NCBI RefSeq assembly: GCF_029867415.1
Contig: NC_081184.1
Coordinates: 80,574,364 to 80,638,363 of the forward strand
Length of the DNA: 64,000 nucleotides
From: Vicia villosa
Taxonomy: Eukaryota > Streptophyta > Magnoliopsida > Fabales > Fabaceae
Reading direction: 5' to 3'
Positions 23,241 through 33,206 of the stretch are shown piece by piece (the first letter of the stretch is position 1; each line of letters starts with the position of its first letter). A model generated the notes under the pieces. That model was given only the letters and a program-made list of their open reading frames with translations, was not told the DNA's origin and made no database searches. Both the position numbers and the translations under genes were made by a program.

Positions 23241-23498
23241 CTGCATTTTATTTATGTGAGTGTGTGTGAGAAAACATAGCTATTTGAAAAGCAAAGAAAG
23301 AAAAAGGATCACAAAATTTGAATATGCAAACGTCCCATGATTTTATTGAATGAACATGATCATGATATGACCAGCCCTTATAAAAGGACCAGTGTGCTTC
23401 GGGCAAGGCACACTGCTTTCAAGCTCATGGTTCGATAGTACATGAACCATTTTTATCTTTGCACAATATACACAAAGAAAACAGGAAATTGCATTTAC
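23241..23498 (-). other. Predicted 258-bp intron between protease and RT of D
   Basis: The gag-pro side reads VISFDQ then GA before GTAAATG (donor at 23498). The pol side reads TAAAATGCAG (acceptor ending 23241) before ATTCACATT. Joining restores an open frame through FDQEFTFTLDPVD, while the unspliced sequence has a TAA immediately after the donor. An intron at this position is a known property of Ogre elements. Confidence 0.75.
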
Positions 23499-25738
23499 TC
23501 CTGATCAAAGGAGATCACATCCTCAGCTTTCCAGTTGTTCAATCCATTGTTGTGAGCAGGGAGTATCCAGCTGTTCCAGTTGCAGTTGTCTTCTTCATCT
23601 TCCACAGCATTGATTTCATTAGTGGGGAAATGAGCCGGTGATCTTTCGGGATAAGTGATATACTCTGCTGGATACGAGAGCCCAGGCTGAGATATTTATG
23701 TTGGCTGAGCGAGATGCTCGATAAGGCCGTCCCATCCAGTCGGGATGATGTTTTGGATAAAGATTTGTGTATCCTGGTGAGGGGTGTATTCTGACAGAAA
23801 GTAACCCTTGTTATTTGGTGTTTCCCTGGCTTCTTCGAGAGTAAAATTGTCGTCGTAATGCTCATCCCATCCAGTTGGGACAATGTCTTCCATGGCGATT
23901 TGTGAGCTCGGAGGAGCGGAATATTTCACCATAAAGTCATATTTGCCACTTGGCTCTCCTAGCGTATCCCATACTTCTTTAGGTGGATTTTGATATTGCT
24001 GAGTGCTGGGACTTGTGAGACTTTTGTCATTCTCAAATTGATCATCCCATCCAGTTGGGGTAATATCTTCCATAGCAATAAAAGAACTCTGAGGTGCGGT
24101 ATATTGATAATTATAACCGCCGCTTGGATCTCCCAAAGTATCCCACATTCCCATGGGAATGGGTGGAATTTCATTTGGATAGGGCTGAATGATATGGTTC
24201 AAGAACACTCCTTCGTCTTCAATAGCATTCACTCCTTGGCTGATGAAATGTGACATTAGTCCTCCAAAACAAGGACTTTGATCATTCTTTTGATTTCCAC
24301 TATCATAGCCCAGGCCTAGCTTGTCGGACTTGTATGGTATATCGAGAAGCTGTCCCCATACTGTGCAATAACCTTTTTCGATCACAGCTTTGGCATCTTT
24401 GAGAGAAGCCATAGTTGTAGTTGGAGTAGCAGAAATATGCTTGGTGGTAGAGATCTCTGGAGAGACCACCTCAAAAGATTGGCAGGGAGTTTCGATGAAT
24501 TCGTCATCCAACTCAACATATTTGGAATTGCTCAGGTGACTAACCATGTATTCCTCTTCGCCATAAACTGTGACATTCTTTCCTTTTACTGGATACTTCA
24601 ATTTCTGATGCAGGGTAGAAGTTACACCGTTTGCCCCATGTATCCAAGGGCGTCCAAGTAAACAGGAATATGCTGGGAGAATTTCCATTACGTAAAAGAT
24701 AGAATCAAAGATCTGAGAGCCTACTCTGATTGGGAGATTCACCTTTCCGTACACTGTTCTTGTTGACCCATCGAAGGCTCTTACCACAACATCGCTTGGT
24801 TGTAACATAATTCCTTTGAAGTCAAGCTTTTCTAGTACTGTTTTTGGTAACACGTTCAAAGAAGAACCATTATCTACCAGCACATGAGATAGAGTGGTGC
24901 CATTACATTCAATGGAGATATGTAGGGCTTTATTGTGATTCTTTCCAGCAGGGGTGAGATCAACATCAGAGAAACCGATGATGTTATTCACGGTTAGATT
25001 GGCAACACAATTCTCAAATTGATCGACTGAAATCTCTTGAGGCACATGTGCAGCTTTCAGGAACTTCATCAGAGCTTTGGCATGAGCTTCTGAATACTTT
25101 AGTAGAGACAGCATTGAGATTTTTGAAGCAGTGTGCCCCAGTTGCTCAACAATATTGTAATCACTCTTACAGATGATTTTCAATATTTCCTCCATTTCTT
25201 GCTTTGATGGATCCTCAGCAGTGACCTCCACCGGTATTTGAACTGGCTCAACTTGTGGCTCTTTGCCTCGAGCGTTGTCATCTTGATTAGGAACTGGGAC
25301 CTGGACTGGACCAGCAGCAACATTTGGAGAAATTTCTGGTGAAAAGATCCTTCCACTTCTCGTAATCTTGCTGGTACCCACAATATTATCCACAGCTGGA
25401 GCAGTAACATGCGTGGCCTTTTCAGTCGAGGTATCCTGTTTAACTCCATGGACATAAACATTAGTGTCATAACCCCACGGGACAGCTTTGTTTGAGGAGT
25501 ATGGAAATGGAGTTGGACTAGCAATGATTACTGATGCCATTTTGAGTGTAGCAGAAATTTTGAACGGAGCCTTGGCAGAGATTTTGAATGGTAAGCTGGA
25601 GATTACTGAGACATCATCTATTCTCATCCCGTTTGCAAAGACTTCGCATAACACGTCCATAAAAGGGAGCCTCTCAAACATAATGATACGACGATCCATC
25701 CACTTTTGAATTCCCATTCTCAGATTTTCACAACCATT
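23499..25738 (-). pseudogene. D gag C-terminus, aspartic protease and repeat linker (exon 1 end)
   Basis: The open frame enters from the H junction at 25738 (first ATG at 25717) and ends at an early TAA (23696); the same frame then continues to the donor at 23498. The protease centre is VLVDNGSSLNVLP, with Asn where D(T/S)GS is usual, and the flap side has SCLLGRPWIHG. Upstream is a KAVPWGYDTNVYVHGVKQ block typical of Ogre gag-pro. After the protease comes an unusual linker with WDTLG(D/E)PSG twice and PTGWD three times. The DNG triad also occurs in other Tat proteases, so it need not mean loss of activity. Confidence 0.85.
23720..24160 (-). repeat. Protein-level repeats in the protease-RT linker of D
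   Basis: Units carry WDTLGxPSG, then Y(S/T)APxSSxIAMED, then PTGWD. The two full units are spaced about 58-60 residues apart, and a third PTGWD follows at a shorter spacing. The repeats are coding and sit just before the intron. Confidence 0.7.
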
Positions 25739-25918
25739 TGATAAGTGCTTTATTCATGCTAAAATGACTTATTATAATATAGCACTTATCTTGCTTATTT
25801 GACATATTTCTCACATAAAACCCCCCAATTATTGAATAAACTATTATTGTGCAAGATTACTTGGCTTGGTTTGTTTTTGTGCAGGATTTGGCCTTAAGCA
25901 AAAAAACCAGAAAACAGA

Positions 25919-26315
25919 GCATTCGCTGCAGCGAACTTTCTTTCGCTGTAGCGAACTCCAGGCACTCAAAGGCAAAAATCCAGAAACAGTGCATTCGCTG
26001 CAGCGAAAGGTAGCGAATGGTAGCGAAGGCCCGATTCGCTGCAGCGAACCATATTTCGCTGTAGCGAATGAAGTCAGAATCAAACTTCCCAGTTTCGCTA
26101 GCAGCAAGCAGTAGCGAGGTACATTCGCTGCAGCGAACCATATTTCGCTGTAGCGAACTTTGGCGGTTTCTAGAAGATTTGAATTACTTAAAGCTGAAGA
26201 AAACATTCGCTGTAGCGAAATATCCTTCGCGTAGCGAACTCTGGCGGTCAGAACAAAGACTTAACAATGAAGCAAGGCGTTCGCTGTAGCGAACCTCCTT
26301 TCGCGTCGCGAACTC
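25919..26315. repeat. Array of about 11 short CpG palindromes (ttcgctgcagcgaa type)
   Basis: TTCGCTGCAGCGAA is a perfect 14-bp palindrome. Exact and near copies (ttcgctgtagcgaa, ttcgcgtagcgaa, ttcgcgtcgcgaa) recur across about 400 bp, some in pairs about 20-25 bp apart, ending just upstream of the TATA box. One more pair is in the H interior at 29435-29470. Confidence 0.85.
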
Positions 26316-26331
26316 AGGCGGCCAGAACTGC

Positions 26332-26338
26332 TATAAAA
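26332..26338 (+). promoter_or_regulatory. TATA box of the H LTR
   Basis: TATAAAA lies immediately downstream of the palindrome array and about 800 nt before the PBS. It is the likely Pol II start region. Confidence 0.6.
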
Positions 26339-27135
26339 GAGAGCAGAACTCATTTCAAAAATATATTCACTTTTATCTTGTAATACTCTTATAATAGAAG
26401 TAGGAATAGAGGTTTTTAGGAGAGAGAGGTGGATACACATCAAGAGTCGGGAAATCGTCGTTGATGTCATTCCAACTCGAATCTTCCATTGTTCATCAAG
26501 CTACCATGAGTAGCTAAATCCCTCTCTTGTTGGGATTGGTCGTAGTTCACCAAAAAAGTATGTATTTTCTTTGATCATGGCATTATATATAATTTATGTT
26601 TGAATCATTATCGTTGTTATCTTCGTTTTACCGTTTATTTCATGGATTGAATTGATATTGACAAATACAATTCTAATCTTGATCCAAGATAACATCTATT
26701 AAACTCTAAATGCTAGACATAGATTTAGGTTTAATATTCACTTTAAGTATTGAATCTTAATGCTACCGTATCGTTTAATAGGCTGAGAAATCGTCGATTA
26801 AACTATAAGGTAGAAATCTCAACAAACGTTTAGACATGAACTTTGTTGTGAGCAATACGTGATGATAATGAAACAAGCATATATTATGTATAATTGATCT
26901 AAGGTTTGCATATTGAATCGGTGGATGAAAACTAATTCCCAACAAGTCTATTCTTCTGAAACTTATCTTTCGTTATTTACGCACGTTTACTTTCCGTAAC
27001 TTTAAACCAAACAAACTTGAAACCTTATGCTTAGAACTATAGAAGTTGTTGAACGGTTTTGATATCGCTCCAATCCCTGTGGATACGATAATACAAAATA
27101 CTTACATTTGACTTGTACTTTCTACAACACCAAAT

Positions 27136-27153
27136 TGGCGCCATTGCCGGGGA
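27136..27153 (+). promoter_or_regulatory. Primer binding site of H (Athila type)
   Basis: TGGCGCCATTGCCGGGGA lies six bases after the LTR end. It matches the Asp-tRNA-type PBS known from Athila elements, with A for G at one position. Confidence 0.85.
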
Positions 27154-27289
27154 TTGGCGTTTAAGATATTAAAACATCGCAATCGTTTCTATACTTTTAA
27201 GCCTTGTGCATTTGTTATATATTGTATATACTTTTCTGTTTTTCGCAACGTTTGCTCAAGTGTTTGGATAGGTGGAAAAATTTCTGTTT

Positions 27290-28804
27290 ATGCTTCGAGG
27301 CAAAAGTTCAAAGGAGCAACTTCTTTTTGATCCCGAGATCGAAAGAACAATCCGAAAGAACAAAAGGCAAACGAAGAAACAAAAATCCAAACAGAAAAAG
27401 AAAGGAGCATCTACATCAACTTCCTCATCAAACTCATCAAAAGAAACAATGGCTGAAGTTGTTAATGGTCCTTGTGAAAGTAGCCCAAGGCGGTTCGCCC
27501 ATCTCACCAACAATCCAGCCGCAAGACGAGCTGAGATGAAAACAGGACTGCTGCAAATTATTTATGCTAATCCTTTTGCAGGTTTGGATCATGAAGATCC
27601 ATACACTCACCTCACCCGATTCTACGAAATAGCTGGTACATTAGGTGCACCAGAAGCTGAAGAGGAAGCCGTTTTCATGAGATTATTCCCACACTCTTTG
27701 ATCGGCGAAGCAAAGGATTGGTACCTCGATCAATCAACGGAAACCATGACCAATTGGAATGTGTTAGAGAGAAACTTCCTTAGCAGATTCTTTTCTCACA
27801 ACCGATTCATGGATGCAAAGACAGCTATTGCCACATTCACCCAATTTTCAAATGAAACTTTGTGTGAAGCCTGGGAACGCTATAAATCCATGCTACGAAA
27901 ATGTCCAAACCACGGTTTCGATGACATGTCACAAATCCACATTTTCCGTAATGGATTATTACCTCAACCGAAGCTTTTACTTGACGCAACAGCTGGAGGT
28001 TCCTTGATAGCAAAAAGTGCAGCAGAAGCAATTTCAATCATTGATAGGATGGCTCTCACAGATCACCAAGTTCAACACAATCGAGGCACCGTACAAAAGA
28101 AGCCTGGAGTTTTGGAATTGGGTACAAATGATGCAATCCTAGCACAAAACAAACTGCTCACTCAAACCGTAGAGGAATTGACAAAACAGCTGTCCAAGCT
28201 TCCTCAACAACTCAAAGATGTGCACGGTTCGTCAAACACATCGCAACAAGTAGCCTTTTGTGAACTTTGTACAGGTGACCATCCAACCGGTTTCTGTCCC
28301 CCGATCAACGAAGAGGTAAAATATATGGGAAATCAACAACAAAGGCAAGTTTCGTACAATCAAGGTTATCCACACAACAACAACGCAAGCTATGGCCAAA
28401 ACCGACCGAATCAGTACCAAAGTTACACGCAACCAGATAAGCTTTCGAAGATCGAGGATACCTTGAATCAATTCATGCAATTGTCCATGGCAAACCAGAA
28501 AAACACTGATGCATCGATTAGAAATCTTGAAACGCAAGTTGGGCAAATTGCGAAGCAACTAAGTGAGCAACAAAGAGGTACGTTTTCTGCCACTACTCAA
28601 GTTAATCCCAAGGAAACTTGTAATGCAATCATGACGAAAGGCGAGGACATTGTTCAAGACAAAGTTGGGGAGACTTCAAGAGGTATCGTGGTAGATAAAA
28701 TCAAGAAAAAAGAAAACGTAGGGAGGAGGAAGAAAACAATGCGGATCCTGGACAAGTTACCTTACCAGTTACCATTGGAAATATCTATTTTGATAACGCT
28801 TTAG
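27290..28804 (+). CDS. H gag (Athila type)
   Basis: The start is taken as ATG 27290 (MLRGKSSKEQ); an in-frame GTG 18 nt upstream is less likely. The N-terminal region is Lys-rich (about residues 20-50). The Athila gag core follows: RRFAHLTNNPAARRAEM, GLDHEDPYTHLTRFYEIAGT, LFPHSLIGEAKDWYLDQ, then FLSRFF. A CCHC-like knuckle reads CELCTGDHPTGFC (CX2CX3HX4C) and is followed by a Gln/Asn/Tyr-rich stretch. A frame change near 28700-28735 separates gag from protease, so the ORF ends early at 28804. Gag would form the virus-like particle, but this copy lacks pol. Confidence 0.88.
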   Translation: MLRGKSSKEQLLFDPEIERTIRKNKRQTKKQKSKQKKKGASTSTSSSNSSKETMAEVVNGPCESSPRRFAHLTNNPAARRAEMKTGLLQIIYANPFAGLDHEDPYTHLTRFYEIAGTLGAPEAEEEAVFMRLFPHSLIGEAKDWYLDQSTETMTNWNVLERNFLSRFFSHNRFMDAKTAIATFTQFSNETLCEAWERYKSMLRKCPNHGFDDMSQIHIFRNGLLPQPKLLLDATAGGSLIAKSAAEAISIIDRMALTDHQVQHNRGTVQKKPGVLELGTNDAILAQNKLLTQTVEELTKQLSKLPQQLKDVHGSSNTSQQVAFCELCTGDHPTGFCPPINEEVKYMGNQQQRQVSYNQGYPHNNNASYGQNRPNQYQSYTQPDKLSKIEDTLNQFMQLSMANQKNTDASIRNLETQVGQIAKQLSEQQRGTFSATTQVNPKETCNAIMTKGEDIVQDKVGETSRGIVVDKIKKKENVGRRKKTMRILDKLPYQLPLEISILITL

Positions 28805-29265
28805 TTGATCTTGGATCAAGCGTCAATATTCTTCCACTATCCACCATGAGAAAGATTGAAAAACTTCATTTGAGCCCTACGACAATGACATTACAACTTG
28901 CTGACAAATCAACCACAAAACCAATTGGCGTGATGAAAGACGTAAAGATCAAATTGGAAGGTATTCAATGCTCAACTGACTTTGTGGTAATAAGCATGAA
29001 CGGTAATGAAGACGGTCCTCCAATCTTAGGCCGTCCCTTCATAAAATTGGCAAGAATGATGATTGACGTGGATGAAAGGAAAATGAAGGTAAGGCACAAA
29101 GATGGAGAAATCAATTTCACATTGTTTCAACACAAGGAGGATGAATATTCCAAAGATAAAGCTCCTGATGAACCAGGCCTGGAAACATTCAAAGAAATGG
29201 ACAAGAAAGAAAGGCCAAAAGATGGTGGCAAGAACATTTTGACAAATTCATACAAACCACCATAA
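28738..29265 (+). pseudogene. H protease domain and C-terminal remnant
   Basis: The frame carries NALVDLGSSVNILP (Athila proteases usually have DLGAS), LQLADKSTTKPIGVMKDV and the GRPFIKLARMMIDVDE block, all aspartic-protease landmarks of Athila. It is out of frame with gag. After the protease come about 45 charged residues and a stop at 29265. Within 30 nt the sequence matches what normally lies beyond integrase, so RT-RNase H-integrase was removed by an internal deletion. Confidence 0.8.
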
Positions 29266-30050
29266 AGCTTACTCGAAACAGGCGTTGAGCTAATGACGTT
29301 AAACAAGCACTTATTGGGAGGTAACCCAAATTTTCATTGCTTTCATTTCCTTTATGCATAATTAATAGATTAGTAGGAAGAAAATGGCATGACATAGCAC
29401 AAAGAAAATTCTGCAGAAAACAGAATTATGCAGAGTTCGCTACGCGAAGCCCTGCTTCGCTGCAGCGAACGCAGCAAGTTCAGAAAAAAAAATTCTTTTC
29501 CAAATCATGCCATCTTCTTCATTTTGATTTCTATGTGTTTTCACTTTTGAGCTATAGATGACTCATGACCAATTCATAATGCTTGTTGTCCTCTAATAAT
29601 AAATTGAAAAAAGAAGCATAGAGTGGAAGATCAACTTCACATAAACCAAAAGAACAAGGTTGAAGAACATGATTTGAAAAGATTGCACTATCCAAGGTAT
29701 GTGTTTACTACTTTCTTAGAATTTAGCATATGCATGACATGAGTAGGCTGCATAAAACCAGTTCATTCAATCCTATGCCATGACATGTTCTCATATGAAT
29801 CACTTAGTTCTAAAAACAAGAAAGTGAGGTAACCTTCCATTGTTCACTATATGCTACGGAAACTGACAAATTCTTGTTTTAACTCGTTTGATTCATGCTT
29901 AATCTTGCATTTATGTTGGTAATTGCAATGACAAAGAAGGGATCAAGGCAATTCTTTGAAATAGAGCATAACTACTAAACCAAATATAGCCACATTGTCC
30001 CTTGTGAGTGAGTGATCTTTTGCAACCCCTTTTGAGCCATATGACAATGA
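29266..30050 (+). other. H 3' remnant, no ORF
   Basis: This is Athila post-integrase sequence (the gggaggtaaccc motif near 29318) and env-region-like noncoding sequence, with two more palindromes at 29435-29470. I see no env ORF and no polypurine tract followed by an LTR. Confidence 0.55.
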
Positions 30051-30890
30051 ATCCTGATGATGAGCTTCCCAGCAAATGACTATAGAAAGGGCCAGTTAAA
30101 GTGCCCATGAACATGTCGACCAGCTCGCGATCAGATAAGGGTGGTTGAACCCTTCCAGCCATATCTCTCCACTTTTGTGCATATCCTTTGAAACTCTCTT
30201 TTGGTGCCATGGACATGCCCCTTAGTTGAGTACGGGTTGGTGCAAGATCAGCATTGTATTGGTACTGTTTGTAAAAAGCAGCAGCTAACTCTTCCCAAGT
30301 ATGAACCTTTGTACTTTCCAGTTGGTAGTACCACTCGAGTTGTGTACCCGACAGACTTTCTTGGAAGAAGTGAATCCACAATTTGTTATCTGTGGTGTGA
30401 GGTATTATCTTCCTTACATAGGATCTTAGATGTAATTTTGGGCAAGAAACTCCATCATATTTTGCAAAGACAGGAACTTTGAATTTTGGAGGGATAACAA
30501 TATCTGAGACGAGTCCCAGATCATTGAAATCTAAGCCAGGTATTTTTTGTATCTCCATATACGTTCTTCCAACTGTTGGTACTTTTCATCATCCGGTTCA
30601 TCTCCGGAATGATCATCTTCTTCATTAGAAGAGAGAGAGAGGGTTTAGCAGAACCCTGGTTGCTATGATTGTCTCCTTGTTCACCATCACCGACTATTTC
30701 AGGGATCGGTGGCTTTTTGAACTTTTTGGCTGGGATTATGATCTTTCTTTTCAGTTGGCTCAAGCCTACAGATCCTTTGGGCTTCTTTTTCTTTTTGATC
30801 ATCAGGGCTTTCAGTTCTTGTTGCCCCTTTTCCAGCTCCAGAATTGCCACTTGAGCTTGGGCGTTCTGTGCTTCGAGATTCTTGATGATG
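30040..30890 (-). pseudogene. D gag, N-terminal and central part
   Basis: Two overlapping frames carry the Ogre gag. One (30850-30521) has a basic linker (KKKKKPKGSVGLSQLKRK). The other (30558 leftward) has the conserved core: PPKFKVPVFAKYDGVSCPK, then the HFFQESLSGTQLEWYYQLE block, YKQYQYNADLAPTRTQL, KESFKGYAQKWRDMAGRV and RELVDMFMGTLTGPFY, up to LGSSSSGF near 30050. The change of frame near 30560-30600 shows at least one indel. H cuts off the rest of gag, including the zinc knuckle. Confidence 0.85.
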
Positions 30891-31163
30891 TTTCAGATTC
30901 CATCTCTTCTGACTGAAATAAACAGCGAGGAAATGAGAAATCCGTCATGTGAACCTGTTATGCAATTTGTATGAATGAATGAAATGCATATGTATGAATG
31001 AATGAAATGTATATGCAATGTTTCAAGGATCTTAGAGTTTAGACTTGTTAAAACAAAGGAGAAACAAACGTTAGTTAAACAATTTATTTCTTTCTTTTTT
31101 TTTTCTTCTTTTGCCTCATTCGGGCTTACAAAACAGAAAGAAAGAAAGAAAATGAATGATCCC

Positions 31164-32506
31164 TCAGGTCTCCCATGGACGCTTTCTCTTTGCACCCAGG
31201 AATGCGTTGATCTGCTGCTCTTCTTGGAGTTGTCCGGTGAGCTCCAATAATCTTCTCTCATAGTCTTGACAGTGTGCTTTGAAGGTGTCTCTTTCCTCTT
31301 TTAATTGAACCCAAGATTTTTGCAACTCTTCCAAGTCAGTTGGCATATCTGGATGTAGGATAACTTGAGGTTCGTCTCCTTCGATTTCTGGTTCAATAGT
31401 CACAGGTAGAATACCGGGATATGGCATGATGAGTTTCTGAGCATGAGCCCGTACCCATCTGAGGTAAGGTTCCATAGGAATAGAATTCCATTGCCCCAAA
31501 GTTTTGCTTTCTATTCTATAGACACTGCCCCATGCATGTATGAACCTTCGTCGGTGTCTATGGGAATCATCCTCGTAATCAAACACAATGCCCCGGATAA
31601 TCATGTCATAAGGACCGTTTCTCCGTGCATATCTGAATTGGCGTAAAGCTAAAGAGGGATTGTAAGTGATTCCCCCTTTGATGCCAAGTAGTGGCACATT
31701 AGGGTACTCTACACAATGATCAATGATAGTAATGTCTCTTTGAAAGAAGTTGTTCCACCGGATATCTGAATGAGACAAAGACATAATCCTGCGAGAACAT
31801 TGCATTCTTTGTTCATTTCTCAACACTGATCGGGGAAGATGAAATGTAAACCACCAAGCCAGTAGTGGTATACAGCACATAAGAGTTCCTCGTTTCTTCA
31901 TGGTACGAGTGTGTAGAGAATGTAGAATGTCTCCTAGCAATGTTGGTACCGGGTTACGGGTTAGGAAAAGGTTAATGATGTGTACACTTATGAACTGGTC
32001 GGGATTAGGGAATAAAACCAAACCATAGATCAAAAGAGCCACAACCTCCTCAAAAGCTGGATAACTTTTGTTTTCTAGTAGTAATCAATCCTTTTCCATT
32101 AAGAACTTAGCAAGCAAACCCTTAACTCCACTCTTTGTTTCCCAATTGGACTCGATTTCTGACTTTCACAAATGTAAAGCAGCAGCAATGATTTCAGGTT
32201 TTGGAATTCATTCAAACCAGTGAAAGGTAGTTGATCTCGAACAGGTAATCCAATTAGTTCAGAAAACTCTTCCAAGGTGGGAACTAACTGGTAATCAGGA
32301 AATGTAAAGCAATGATGTTCGGGATCAAAGAACTGGAACAAAACCCGTATCATGTCTTCTTCAAACTTTGAGGTAACCAAATGGAGTAGGTGACCGTGCT
32401 TTTTGGTGAATTGAGCATTCCTGGGAAATTCCAATATTAAGTCCTTAAGTTCTGATGGCACCGTTAAGATGTTGATTCAGATGTAATCTCTGGTGGCGGG
32501 AGCCAT
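31164..32506 (-). pseudogene. D ORF1 (Ogre-specific ORF upstream of gag), broken
   Basis: It starts at ATG 32506 (MAPATRDYI). Lesions are a TGA at codon 10, a frameshift near 32175 and another TGA near 32086. Conserved stretches include the TFPDYQLVPTLEEFSELIGL block, which resembles plant mobile domain proteins, then LLIYGLVLFPNPDQF, then LFLTRNPVPTLLGD. Near the end are PLLGIKGGITYNPSLALRQF and a C-terminal coiled-coil-like tail (LEELQKSWVQLKEERDTF). ORF1 is characteristic of Ogre and its role is unknown. The last 292-residue stretch (31164-32042) is open. Confidence 0.8.
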
Positions 32507-33185
32507 TACCTGCAATAACCAAACAAAGGTAAACTCTTTGATCCTTGAAATGATTAGTGAGAAAATGATATGCTTATGATGCTTATGATGTTATGATGTC
32601 AAACATGTGGCAAACACAAACAAATCAAACAATAGTCTTAGGTTTAAAGGCTTACATGAAGCTGATAGGTGATACCCTCCCTACTGAAGTTGAGTTGGTT
32701 AAAACCTGTCCTAGAATAGTATTCGGGTTCTATGATCCTTGGAGACAACATCTCAATACGGTGCTCGGATGGCCGATCAAAATATTCCTCGAGGATAACT
32801 AACTTCGATCAATTTCAAAGCTAGCCACTTAATAGGCCACAAGTCAAGTTCAACTAAAAGGTTCTAAGACAAATTAGTGTTTAATGACATTTCGGAAGCC
32901 TAATATACTCCTTGATCGTTTTCAAGGGACATCAGTATAAACCAAAGTATCGCACTAACGGTGACTACCAGATCAACCGTATCGGTACATGCCGTATAGT
33001 TTCCTTGGTCTATTGTCACATACTTAAGGTATCTCGAGATTCGGGTTAGAATCTTTCACACAAGCAAAATACCCAAACAAACCTTTGAAAAATAGAGCAA
33101 TCAAGTCAAACAATTGAAAACATCGAAGTGATCTATTCTCTAAAGGTAACCCCTTTTGAAAACAATTTGTTTTTTGAAAGTTTCT
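32507..33185 (-). other. D untranslated leader
   Basis: This is the region between the PBS and ORF1. I see no gene; small forward frames are shadows. It contains repeated gatgcttatgatg near 32570-32600, resembling the leaders of C and E. Confidence 0.6.
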
Positions 33186-33202
33186 CCCCAGCAGAGTCGC
33201 CA
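33186..33202 (-). promoter_or_regulatory. Primer binding site of D
   Basis: On the - strand TGGCGACTCTGCTGGGG begins four bases (GAAT) after the 5' LTR end at 33207. It is the Ogre-type PBS (tRNA-Arg in the literature). Confidence 0.85.
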
Positions 33203-33206
33203 ATTC

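Larger units (their letters stand above)
25739..27129 (+). repeat. H 5' LTR (1391 bp)
   Basis: It starts TGATAAGTGC, ends TACAACA and is followed after six bases by the PBS. U3 holds the palindrome array at 25919-26315. A TATAAAA box sits at 26332-26338. The remaining 800 bp to the PBS shows no gene. Confidence 0.8.
25739..30050 (+). mobile_element. H: Athila-like element inserted in D gag, pol deleted, 3' end missing
   Basis: The 5' LTR is 25739-27129 (tgataagtgc to tacaaca). The PBS TGGCGCCATTGCCGGGGA at 27136-27153 is the Athila type (tRNA-Asp). Gag and protease follow, then directly the sequence normally found downstream of Athila integrase (ttgagctaatgacgttaaac, with cttattgggaggtaaccc after it). 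RT, RNase H and integrase are absent. No second LTR is seen. D's gag stops after LGSSSSGF near 30050 and reappears at 25738, so H and part of D's gag were lost or replaced together. The right edge is approximate. Confidence 0.75.

Noticed and set aside
23696..23698. Stop at 23696 as the natural end of gag-pro
   Set aside because: The frame continues with Ogre-like sequence to a good splice donor at 23498, so the TAA looks like a point mutation.
25919..26315. Regularly repeated ttcgctgcagcgaa, considered as a CRISPR-like array
   Set aside because: The units are short palindromes at irregular spacing inside a plant LTR; no spacers of fixed size, no cas genes, eukaryotic context.
31164..32042. 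Independent host gene of 292 codons
   Set aside because: It is the C-terminal part of Ogre ORF1, in the right place and orientation within D.
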